DNA from: Maricaulis sp017643475
GTDB taxonomy: Bacteria > Pseudomonadota > Alphaproteobacteria > Caulobacterales > Maricaulaceae
DNA: 64,000 nucleotides
Direction: 5' to 3'
Assembly (NCBI RefSeq): GCF_047123815.1
Contig: NZ_CP138920.1
Location: 620,001-684,000, forward strand
Part shown: in pieces, positions 8,504-16,398 of the stretch
How positions within the stretch are numbered: position 1 is the stretch's first letter
How the letters are laid out: each line of letters starts with the position of its first letter
Made by a program: the position numbers and the translations under genes
Notes under the pieces: model-generated
Databases searched by the model: none
The model's input: the letters and a program-made list of their open reading frames with translations, nothing else
What the model was told of the DNA's origin: nothing

Positions 8504-10107
8504 CAGCTGCGCTCCTTGGCCCGGTGGAAGGTGAGATCGGGGAATTTCTCCTCCGAATAGGAAACTTCCCAGGCGCTCTTGGCCAGGAAGACCGGATCGC
8601 CATTGATATCCTCGGCCATCGCAGATTTATGGCGGTCCGCAAACGCCTCGATCTTGGCATCATCGCCGGTCAGCCAGCGCGCCGTCTCATAAGGTGCCGG
8701 TTCGAAGGTCACTTCCAGCCCGTATTCGGCGGCCACGCGTTCGCGCATCACATCGATCTGCAGCGCACCGACGGCGCCCACCACGAAATCGCCCCCGATG
8801 ATCGGGCGGAAGAGCTGGGTCACCCCCTCCTCGGCCAGGCTTTCCAGCGCCTTTTTCAGGTGTTTCGCCTTCAACGGATCGGCTAGGCGGGCACGGCGCA
8901 GGATTTCCGGGGCGAAATTGGGAATGCCGGAAAAACGGATCTTGCCGCTCTCGGACAGGCTGTCACCGACCCGCAGGGTGCCGTGATTGGGCACGCCCAT
9001 CACATCGCCGGCAAAGGCCTCGTCGGCGATTTCGCGGTCCTGGGCGAAAAATAGCGTCGGCGAGGACACCGTCAGCTGTTTGCCCGTCTCGGTCTTGAGT
9101 TTCATGCCGCGTTTGAACTTGCCCGAACACAGGCGCACAAAGGCGACGCGGTCGCGGTGGTTCGGATCCATGTTCGCCTGGACCTTGAAGACAAAGCCCG
9201 CGACTTCCTTGCCGCCCGGTTCCATCTCACCCGGCTTGCCATTGATATCGGCCGCGACGGCTGCGGGGCCTGGAATATTGTCCGCCAGCCCGTCCAGCAA
9301 TTCGTGCACACCAAAGCCGCGCAAGGCCGAGCCAAAGAAGACCGGCGTCAGATGGCCTTCCAGGAAGCTCTGCATCTTGAAGGGCGGGCACAGCTCGCGT
9401 GCGACTTCGGCGCCTTCCTTGACCTCGTCCAGCTCCTCTTCGGAGAGAACTTCCGCGATCATGTTGGAATTGATGTCGACCACTTCGCTGGGCTCACCGG
9501 GAGAGCGCTCCTCGCCCGGGCGCTGATAGATGTGGAAGCCTTCAGTCTTGAGGTCCATCACGCCCTTGAAACGATTGCCCGAGCCGACCGGCCATTGCAT
9601 CGGCGCCGTGTCCAGCGCCAGCTTCTCCTGGATGTCTTCCAGCAGCTCGACGGGGTCCAGCGCCTCGCGGTCCATCTTGTTGATGAAGGTGACGATCGGG
9701 ATATCGCGCAGGCGGCAGACCTCGACCAGTTTCAGTGTCCGCGGCTCCACGCCCTTGGCCGCATCGAGCACCATGATGGCGCTGTCGGCAGCGGTGAGCG
9801 TGCGATAGGTGTCCTCGGAGAAATCCTCGTGACCGGGCGTATCGAGCAGGTTGAACAGCAAGGTGCGGTGTTCATAGGTCATCACAGAGGCAGAGACCGA
9901 GATCCCGCGCTCCTGCTCGATCTTCATCCAGTCGGACTGGGTCCGGCGGTTCTCGCCCCTCGCCCTCACCTGGCCGGCCAGGCGGATGGCGCCTGCGGAC
10001 AACAGCAGGTTCTCGGTCAGCGTCGTCTTGCCGGCGTCCGGGTGAGAGACAATGGCGTAGGAACGGCGACGCGCCCATTCGGGCTGGTCAGGGGTCGGAG
10101 TTGTCAT
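8503..10107 (-). CDS. prfC: peptide chain release factor 3
   Basis: A translational GTPase that recycles RF1/RF2 from the ribosome. The G domain shows SHPDAGKTT (P-loop), a switch region with RGISVSASVM, DTPGHEDF (G3) and NKMDR (G4). Domain II and the RF3-type C-terminal domain follow. Full length for RF3 at 534 residues. ATG 10107 (MTTPTP) is preferred over an in-frame GTG at 10119. The 3' end overlaps the mscS-like start by one base, suggesting a two-gene unit. Confidence 0.95.
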   Translation of the reverse strand: MTTPTPDQPEWARRRSYAIVSHPDAGKTTLTENLLLSAGAIRLAGQVRARGENRRTQSDWMKIEQERGISVSASVMTYEHRTLLFNLLDTPGHEDFSEDTYRTLTAADSAIMVLDAAKGVEPRTLKLVEVCRLRDIPIVTFINKMDREALDPVELLEDIQEKLALDTAPMQWPVGSGNRFKGVMDLKTEGFHIYQRPGEERSPGEPSEVVDINSNMIAEVLSEEELDEVKEGAEVARELCPPFKMQSFLEGHLTPVFFGSALRGFGVHELLDGLADNIPGPAAVAADINGKPGEMEPGGKEVAGFVFKVQANMDPNHRDRVAFVRLCSGKFKRGMKLKTETGKQLTVSSPTLFFAQDREIADEAFAGDVMGVPNHGTLRVGDSLSESGKIRFSGIPNFAPEILRRARLADPLKAKHLKKALESLAEEGVTQLFRPIIGGDFVVGAVGALQIDVMRERVAAEYGLEVTFEPAPYETARWLTGDDAKIEAFADRHKSAMAEDINGDPVFLAKSAWEVSYSEEKFPDLTFHRAKERS

Positions 10108-10148
10108 GGATCGGCTCACACAAGATGTCAGCCGCCCGGTTAGCCTGA

Positions 10149-10562
10149 TCAGTGGGCGCTATGCAAGGTCCCGGTGACGTTGGCCCAGACTTCCGAATTG
10201 ATCTCGTGCGCTGTGAGATGCTCCTCATTCTGGCGTCGCCACAGATAGGCGATCGTCGTCATGGGAACGTTGGCAAAGCGCAAACCGACATCTTCCGGAC
10301 CATTGGCGCCCGCATGGCGTACGGCCAGCAGGGCATTCGCCCCCGGCGCCCGATAGGCGATCAGGGCGCACAAATGCTGGCACTGGTCCGGTTTGGTTTG
10401 GGCAATATTCGGATCAACAAAGACCGCCTCCCTGACCAATTGGGTCAGGTGGGCCGGTGTGAGGGTCTCGAATTGCGAGACCGTAAGAGGAATCGTGCCG
10501 TCTCTGAGAAGAGTGCTCAGATCACCCAGATCGAAGACGACATCGTTGAATAAAAACAACAT
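10149..10562 (-). CDS. hypothetical protein, 137 residues
   Basis: No family recognised. The protein is soluble, has no signal peptide, and contains VSQFETLTPAHLTQLVREAVF and a CQHLCALIAYRA segment with two cysteines. ATG 10562 is chosen over in-frame TTG and GTG codons just upstream. It lies 41 bases upstream of prfC on the same strand and could be in its transcript, or be an independent gene. Codon use resembles the neighbours. Confidence 0.6.
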   Translation of the reverse strand: MLFLFNDVVFDLGDLSTLLRDGTIPLTVSQFETLTPAHLTQLVREAVFVDPNIAQTKPDQCQHLCALIAYRAPGANALLAVRHAGANGPEDVGLRFANVPMTTIAYLWRRQNEEHLTAHEINSEVWANVTGTLHSAH

Positions 10563-10614
10563 CACCAAGACACCAATAGGAGCAATTTGATGAAAGCAGT
10601 CTGGCAGCGATTCG

Positions 10615-10950
10615 TTAAATATCTTCGACCGGCTCAGTCAGGAAGTGCCTGCCCTGGCGGTCCTCGATCTCCACGATCCATAAATCCGGGTCCGAATTGA
10701 CGCGCCTCTGGCAGTATTCGTCGATCACGCGCTCTTCACAGTCGTCGCGCGAATGACGCACCCAGATTCGTTCGCCGTTTTCGTCCCGTTGCGGGACATA
10801 GAGCTGGCACACGTCCCGGGATTTCACCACCTTTACGAGCACCGCGCCAGCATCTTCGTCTCCACGGCGAATCACATAAACCGACGCGAGCGCCGATTCA
10901 GCCCTTCTAATCAAGGCATCCACCCAAAAATTTGCTCTTAGATGCATCAT
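10615..10950 (-). CDS. DUF1491 family protein
   Basis: 111 residues beginning with the family pattern LRANFWVDALIRRAE followed by VIRRGDEDAGAVLVKV. The end WIVEIEDRQGRHFL is also typical of DUF1491, a small alphaproteobacterial family without assigned function. ATG 10950 and the next codon (10947) are both possible starts. It is divergent from the BcsB-like gene; only 57 bases separate the two starts, so the promoters must overlap. Confidence 0.85.
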   Translation of the reverse strand: MMHLRANFWVDALIRRAESALASVYVIRRGDEDAGAVLVKVVKSRDVCQLYVPQRDENGERIWVRHSRDDCEERVIDEYCQRRVNSDPDLWIVEIEDRQGRHFLTEPVEDI

Positions 10951-11007
10951 TTTCGTTGATGGCAGCTCAATTGCTTAATAATCTGTAAATGGGTGAGGGA
11001 GCGTTCC

Positions 11008-12690
11008 ATGTCGGTACGAGTAGCGTGCGCCGCTATTGCTTTGATGGCAGTTATGGCTGGGGGAAGCCTGGCTGTCGAGACGGAAGCCGAAACCGAGGTT
11101 TTGGCGACTGAACTGGCTTTACAAGAGTCTGTGTATACAGAAGAGCGTAGTCTGGCTGACCTCCGGTCCGGCATGGACGCCTTCGTCCTCTCACCCTCCC
11201 AGAATCGTCAGAGCATTGCCTTCGAGCTGCCACCGAACGCCCAGGCCACCGAAGCCTGGCTGCGCCTCGCCGCTCGCCCGGCAAGCGAAACCACCACCGG
11301 TCTGATCCACGTCTCCGTCAATGGCGGCGACCCGATCACCATCCGCCCGCAAGCGCGTGCCATGGAAGCGCGTTTTGCGCTGTATTCCGGCGATGTCCGT
11401 CCGGGCGGGAATACGCTGGAAATCGAGTTCAGCACCGAAACGGCTACGGCGGGCTGGATCGTTGACGCGTCCCGGTCGCAACTGCGCCTGTCGCTGGAGC
11501 GTCAGGAGCGAATCGGCTCCCTGCACGAGCTGGAAGAGACCCTGGCGTCCGATTACGCGGCCCTGCGCCGGGTTGCCCTGATCTCCGAAGACAATAGCGA
11601 ACGCGCCACGGCGGAAAGCCTCATTGCCCAAGGTATTGCCCTGCGTGCCGGCACGGTTCCGATCTTCACCAATGATATCGAGAATTCCGACCTGATCGTG
11701 CATATCGCGGAATTCTCCGAACTTCCGGACGAGGATCTTGCCGTCCTGCGTAATCCGCAAGGCGCCGCCGGCCCGGAGATCGCCTTTCGTAATGACGGCA
11801 CCCCGGAACTGATCATCACCGGTCGCAACGCCGAGGAAACCACTGCAGCAGCCCGCCTGCTCGCAGCACGCTCCTTTGAAGGCTATCAGACGCACTTCCT
11901 CGCCGCTGACGCGATTTCCGCCAGCCGCCTGGGCATGCGCCAGGCTCGCGATGCCCGCAACATGGCGCGCGAGGCGGACCTGCGTACCTTTGCTACCTCC
12001 GGCCTGCCCTTCGCGGCGGATCAGGGATCACGCACCGCTGTCCAGATCGTGGGCAATGGCGCGGAAGACCGTTTTGGCGCCCTCTCCGTCCTCGCCCGCG
12101 CGGCGCTGACCAGCGGCGAAGCCTGGCTCTATGCCTGGTATGGTGACGGCCAACAGGTCGTTCCCAGCGATCACAACCTGCTCGTCATCGGACCGAACAG
12201 CACGGATTTCGCCGCTATCGACCAGAATGCTCCGGCCGAGCTGCGCGCCGCCCTTCGTGCTGCGGCACGTTCCCAGGGTGATCGCGGCATGATGCGCCTG
12301 GCGGCTGCGGCCTATGCCGACGACAATTCTGCTGCCGACAGCAATGAGAACGCGCCCAATATCGGTGTCGCCTCGCTGTTCGAGGATCGGGCCCAGGCCG
12401 GTCGCTGGATCGGCACGCTGACAGCCCCCTCCGAAGCCTCTTTCGAGGCCGCCGGTCGCAGCCTGGCCCGCTCCACCCTGTGGGCATCGCTGGAAGGCCG
12501 TGCCGCTGTCTGGAGCACCCGCGGTGTCACGCCGCTGGACTATTCCATCTCTGCACCAACGCTGCAGGAACGCGTTCAGGAGTTCGCGCTGGATCACACC
12601 CGTGACGCCGCCTTCATCCTGTTTGGCCTGGCGTTCTTCATGCTGCTGCGCGGCATGTGGCATCGTCGTCGCAGCGTAAACGCGTCGTAA
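11008..12690 (+). CDS. orphan BcsB-like periplasmic/membrane-anchored protein
   Basis: 560 residues: signal peptide (about 1-23), a large extracytoplasmic region, and one C-terminal transmembrane helix (AAFILFGLAFFMLLRGMW) followed by a basic RRRS tail. GLIHVSVNGGDPITI, ARFALYSGDVRPGGNTLEIEF and GWIVDASRSQLRL match the carbohydrate-binding-like modules of the cellulose synthase partner BcsB. No BcsA, BcsC or other cellulose gene is in the window, and the protein is shorter than typical BcsB (about 750). ATG 11008 has GAGGGAG six bases upstream; an earlier GTG at 10993 is less likely. The function is inferred only at fold level. Confidence 0.72.
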   Translation: MSVRVACAAIALMAVMAGGSLAVETEAETEVLATELALQESVYTEERSLADLRSGMDAFVLSPSQNRQSIAFELPPNAQATEAWLRLAARPASETTTGLIHVSVNGGDPITIRPQARAMEARFALYSGDVRPGGNTLEIEFSTETATAGWIVDASRSQLRLSLERQERIGSLHELEETLASDYAALRRVALISEDNSERATAESLIAQGIALRAGTVPIFTNDIENSDLIVHIAEFSELPDEDLAVLRNPQGAAGPEIAFRNDGTPELIITGRNAEETTAAARLLAARSFEGYQTHFLAADAISASRLGMRQARDARNMAREADLRTFATSGLPFAADQGSRTAVQIVGNGAEDRFGALSVLARAALTSGEAWLYAWYGDGQQVVPSDHNLLVIGPNSTDFAAIDQNAPAELRAALRAAARSQGDRGMMRLAAAAYADDNSAADSNENAPNIGVASLFEDRAQAGRWIGTLTAPSEASFEAAGRSLARSTLWASLEGRAAVWSTRGVTPLDYSISAPTLQERVQEFALDHTRDAAFILFGLAFFMLLRGMWHRRRSVNAS

Positions 12691-12733
12691 AACCTCCTTT
12701 GATATAACCTCGCTTGGATGAGTGGGGTTATGT

Positions 12734-13636
12734 ATGCGTAAATCGCTCCTGGCGATAACAGCCGGGCTGACTGTGACGACAACACAAGCAGCAGCCCAGA
12801 ATGCCGAAGAGGTCTTTGCCGAGCGCGGATATGCGCTGGCGATGGACGAGCTTTGCGAACTGTTCACGCCTGACCAGCGCGACGCGCTGTCCGTCTTTTA
12901 CCTGCAGGCTCGCGGCGCCCTGATCAGGGCCGGCGAAAACGCTGTCGAGCTGGATGATTACCGTGCCAGCCTGGACGATGCCGCGTCCCAGCAAGGCTGC
13001 CAGTCCGAACACGCGCAGCTGATCTATCAGCGTGTGAATGAAGGATATGCCGGCTTTGAACGCCTGATGCGGATGAGTTTCCCGGCCGACCAGTTCAGCT
13101 GGGAGGCCAATGCCCCCATCGGACTGTCCCAGACCGAATGGCTGGCGCGCCAGGACGCAGCGCCCGTCGTTGCAGGCCTCGCCCTGGTCAATGGTGAGCT
13201 GGAATTTGTCGTCGACCTGCCGGAGGTCTCCGGCGTCGCCTCTGCTGTCCTGGTCCTGCGCGACATGCGGCGCGAACCCGATCTTTACGACCCGACAGTG
13301 GGTGGGCTTTTCCCCACCCCGGCAGAAGCCCCCTGGCTACGCTGGAGCGCGCCGGACTATGCCCGCCAGCTGGTCTTTTCGCGCGGGCGGATCAATGCCG
13401 AAACCGCTGTGGAGCTCAATCCCGCCGGGGCCCGCCAGATCTTCCGCTTCTCCGTCGCCGACGCCGAACGCATCGCCGAGCGCGACCCCAGAGAAGCCGC
13501 CCGCATCGACCTGATGAACCGCCGCGGCGAACGCATCACATCCTACTATTTCGAAGTCGGAGACCTGGGCGCCGCGATCGCGTTTGTCAGATCGCGTGCA
13601 CATCTCAATCAGGACGAATCCGGACGCACGGGCTAG
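12734..13636 (+). CDS. secreted hypothetical protein
   Basis: 300 residues from ATG 12734, with a signal peptide (MRKSLLAITAGLTVTTTQAAAQ). Two cysteines (in ELCELF and QQGCQSE) could form a disulfide in the N-terminal helical part. The C-terminal half looks beta-rich (VVAGLALVNGELEFVVDLPE). No family recognised. It starts 43 bases after the BcsB-like gene on the same strand, so the two probably form an operon and may act together in the envelope. Confidence 0.75.
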   Translation: MRKSLLAITAGLTVTTTQAAAQNAEEVFAERGYALAMDELCELFTPDQRDALSVFYLQARGALIRAGENAVELDDYRASLDDAASQQGCQSEHAQLIYQRVNEGYAGFERLMRMSFPADQFSWEANAPIGLSQTEWLARQDAAPVVAGLALVNGELEFVVDLPEVSGVASAVLVLRDMRREPDLYDPTVGGLFPTPAEAPWLRWSAPDYARQLVFSRGRINAETAVELNPAGARQIFRFSVADAERIAERDPREAARIDLMNRRGERITSYYFEVGDLGAAIAFVRSRAHLNQDESGRTG

Positions 13637-13654
13637 CGGACGCTCCTCGTCCTC

Positions 13655-13785
13655 GCTGGGCGTGAGCGCAGGAGAAGTCGATGCAGGTGCGTGCCGAAGG
13701 CGCCTCTAAAGCTGGCCCTCCTGGGCCGCACCCTATCCCCCTCCTTCGCCAAGGCTACTGAGGGACCTTTCCCATCGAGGGAAAA
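13655..13785 (+). repeat. dispersed intergenic repeat, family 1, copy C
   Basis: The core 13714-13785 repeats the family block (GGGCCGCACCCTATCCCCCT, CCTTCGCCAAGG, TGAGGGACCTTTCCC, GAGGGAAAA). It is more diverged than copies A and B and ends exactly at the stop codon of the frameshifted propeller gene (13786-13788), so the element abuts coding sequence. Confidence 0.75.
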
Positions 13786-14762
13786 TCAGTGACCACCTTC
13801 GTGACCGCCGCCATAGGCGGCCATGGCACGGCGCATCAGTTCTTCTTCCCAACCGCCGGGGATGCCGAGATTGTAGACCTCGTTTTCCGCGATGTCGTAG
13901 CGCGCGATGCGGGCTCCGCCCTGGACGATTTCCTGGTAGTAAAGCGAGTTGCTGTCCGCGCTCCAGGCGGGGCGGGCATGGCATTCCGAGGAGCTCTCGA
14001 TCTGGCGTGCCCCGCCCTCTTCGAGATCGAAGATCACAACCCGGTAGAAATCATAATTCTGGAAACCCACTGACGCCGCAATGTAACGGCCATCCGGGAA
14101 TAGGTGACACCCATTTCCTTGTAGGTCTCGATCTCCATGAACTGGCTGTCCTCACGGCTCTCCACATCAACCAGGAAAATATCCGCCGTATCCGCATCGA
14201 AATCACCGCCGGTAAAGGCAATCGTCGCCCCATCCGCCGACCAGGACGACAGGATGGTATAGCCGAGCGCATCGGACCCGCCCGTCAGATTGGTCAAGTC
14301 GGACCCGTCCGGGCGCATCATGAAGAGATCATTGCGTGTGGCGTCCTCGGACACCTGACCGGCAAAGGTGATCCATTCACCATTCGGGGAGACATCCGGA
14401 TTAATGGCCAGATTGCCCGGCGTGACGATTTCCGCGTTGTGGGACCCATCCAGCGCCACCCGGCGCAGCGACCAGACCGAACCGTCATCATTTCCGACCT
14501 GGTAGACAATCCACTGACCGTCCGGGCTGAAACGCGGGAATTTCTCGTGCTGGTCCGGCGTCTGCGTCAGCTGGGTCAGCGTGCGCGTTTCCATGTCCCA
14601 CAGATAAAGGTCATCATCCGTGCGCGAGCGTTCGCTGTGAAAGACCACATAACGCCCGTCCGGCGATATATCCGGATTCCAGTCCCAGGGCTCATCCCCG
14701 ATCTGGCCAAACGCCGGCGCTGCCAGCACACCCGCCAGAACGGCGGCAAAAAACATCTTCAT
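13786..14762 (-). pseudogene. TolB-like beta-propeller protein, frameshifted
   Basis: The gene reads in two frames. The first part (14762 down to about 14096) has a signal peptide (MKMFFAAVLAGVLAAPAFGQ) and TolB/PD40 propeller blades with NPDISPDGRYVVF, FSPDGQWIVY and VSPNGEWITF. It then goes out of frame and ends at 14034. The second part resumes as PDGRYIAASVGFQNYDFYRV and continues to the stop at 13786. Adding one C to the CCC run at 14096-14098 restores a blade motif TYSPDGRYIA and joins both parts into one protein of about 325 residues. The defect is either a real single-base deletion or an assembly/sequencing error in a short homopolymer. Confidence 0.85.
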
Positions 14763-14989
14763 CCTTACAACTCCCAATCGGCGCCCAGAGCATCAAGCAG
14801 CAACAGGCCTAGCCGCACCGCGGTCGGTGACGAGAATGCAAGTGATGAGTGGTGCGATAGCACGGATGAGAGGTGAGTAATCCTTCCATCATGCTGCAGT
14901 TTATCCCCATGACGCACCGCGCCCGTAAAGCGGCGGCCGTCCATACGCGTTGGGACAGGCGGGAAGCTGAGCCCTGCCCGGAGCCCGAC

Positions 14990-15679
14990 CTAGCCCTGCA
15001 GGAAAAATGAGTTCACGGTCAACCGGCCCGCATTCACGTCTGTTGCGTAGGAGAAATCCTCGGGAATATCACCCGAATGCAGCAGCACACCACGATACAT
15101 CACGACGCGATTAAAGCGCGCTTCTGTCCGGGCAATCCGCTGGAAGCGAGAATTGGTGCCATCGAAATAGGCTGGGGACGGTGCACCGTCTTTCTGTTCT
15201 TCATCCGCCAGCGTTTCGAGATATGTATCCAAACGCTCCTGGCGAATAGTCTCATAGCCGGTCGCAGCATGGCGATAGTGGCTCGTGCCGCCCTTCTCCG
15301 GGCCTGACAGATAATGGAGCATCGCGATCAGGTTGGGATCGGTGGAGTCATGGTGGGGAATTCGTTGCGCGGAGTAGAGCTGTTCTGGTGGAGTGGTGAC
15401 GAGCGAAAAACTACACTCGATCAACTTGGCATCGCGGGTATAGCCAAACACATCGGCCAAAATTTCACGTAGCAATGCGGCCCGGGTCATCAGATACTCC
15501 GAGGGCGCTCTCGCCCTGACACCGGGATAACCAGGCGGCGGAGTTGTGAAGGCGCTGCGCGCCGCCTCGGCAACCAGTGCATCGGGATGCGCGAAAAAAT
15601 CGTCGATCACAACTAGGGGCTCGGCTTCCTGCCCCAACAATTGAACAGTATAGCCAGCTCGATACTCTGTTTTGGACAT
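14990..15679 (-). CDS. DUF6445 family protein (putative 2OG-Fe(II) oxygenase-like fold)
   Basis: 229 residues from MSKTEYRAG. Features: VVIDDFFAHPDALVAEA, PGYPGVRARAPSEY, RIPHHDSTDPN, LHYLSGPEKGGTSHYRH and LLHSGD. The ordered HxD and later His with a following positively charged C-terminal region resemble the double-stranded beta-helix of 2OG-Fe(II) dioxygenases, which fits DUF6445. Members of this family are often found beside tryptophan halogenases and TonB receptors, but neither is adjacent here. The frame is open up to 15823; ATG 15748 (MRLLLLSS) is an alternative start. Confidence 0.78.
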   Translation of the reverse strand: MSKTEYRAGYTVQLLGQEAEPLVVIDDFFAHPDALVAEAARSAFTTPPPGYPGVRARAPSEYLMTRAALLREILADVFGYTRDAKLIECSFSLVTTPPEQLYSAQRIPHHDSTDPNLIAMLHYLSGPEKGGTSHYRHAATGYETIRQERLDTYLETLADEEQKDGAPSPAYFDGTNSRFQRIARTEARFNRVVMYRGVLLHSGDIPEDFSYATDVNAGRLTVNSFFLQG

Positions 15680-15894
15680 GGAAGCCGTCGATCTCTCACT
15701 CTGAGCTCTAGCTAGTTCGAACAGAGAGCTCAGCAATAGCAAACGCATGATGTTTCGGCGCTTCTCACGCCGACCATCATCAAGGCGCATCCCACACCCA
15801 TCGATGAGCGGAGTGGCACCCACGCTTGTGGCGTTCTAACGCCTGACTGTCACAGTATGGTTTCGTTGCCAGCGTCACCTGCGAGGCGACACTG

Positions 15895-16272
15895 TCACCC
15901 CTCCGGCATGCCGGAAGAATGGTGGGAGATGATCAGCCAGTTGGTGCCATCCCATTTGTAGACAAAGGTGTAGCGCGCTTTCACAACGGCGCCGGAAGCG
16001 CCCATGGTGAAGGTGTAGAGACCGCTGTCTACGGCGATGTCACCGCTGATCTCGATCTGGCGCATGTCGATGACGCCGGACGGCTTGTTCTGGAGGAAGT
16101 GGACAAAATAATCCTCCTTCTCCGCCGGTGTCAGGCGCGGCGTGTTGGAGACGGTCGGCAGCAGGATGGACTGTTCTGCATAATTGGCCACGACCTGTTT
16201 GGGATCACCTGTCTGAAGGCTGTTATTCCAGCGGTCAAACAACGCCGCAATGGTTTCGCTCGTCGCGTTCAT
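15895..16272 (-). CDS. SnoaL/CaMKII-association-like protein (SgcJ/EcaC family)
   Basis: 125 residues with the one-domain cone fold signature: ALFDRWNNSLQTGDPKQVVANYAEQSILLPT at the start, PSGVIDMRQIEI in the middle, and ARYTFVYKWDGTNWLIISHHSS at the end. These match the SgcJ/EcaC branch of the NTF2-like superfamily. No signal peptide. A specific substrate cannot be inferred, and many relatives are annotated as oxidoreductases without proof. Confidence 0.82.
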   Translation of the reverse strand: MNATSETIAALFDRWNNSLQTGDPKQVVANYAEQSILLPTVSNTPRLTPAEKEDYFVHFLQNKPSGVIDMRQIEISGDIAVDSGLYTFTMGASGAVVKARYTFVYKWDGTNWLIISHHSSGMPEG

Positions 16273-16398
16273 CGATACTTCCCCGATATTTCCGACCGCC
16301 CGGCTTGATACCGCCCGATCCTGTTCCTGGCGGCAGAATTACAGGAGAGCAGAGCAGGTGAACACCGGCGCGACAGGACTTTTGGCAGCGTCGTGCGC

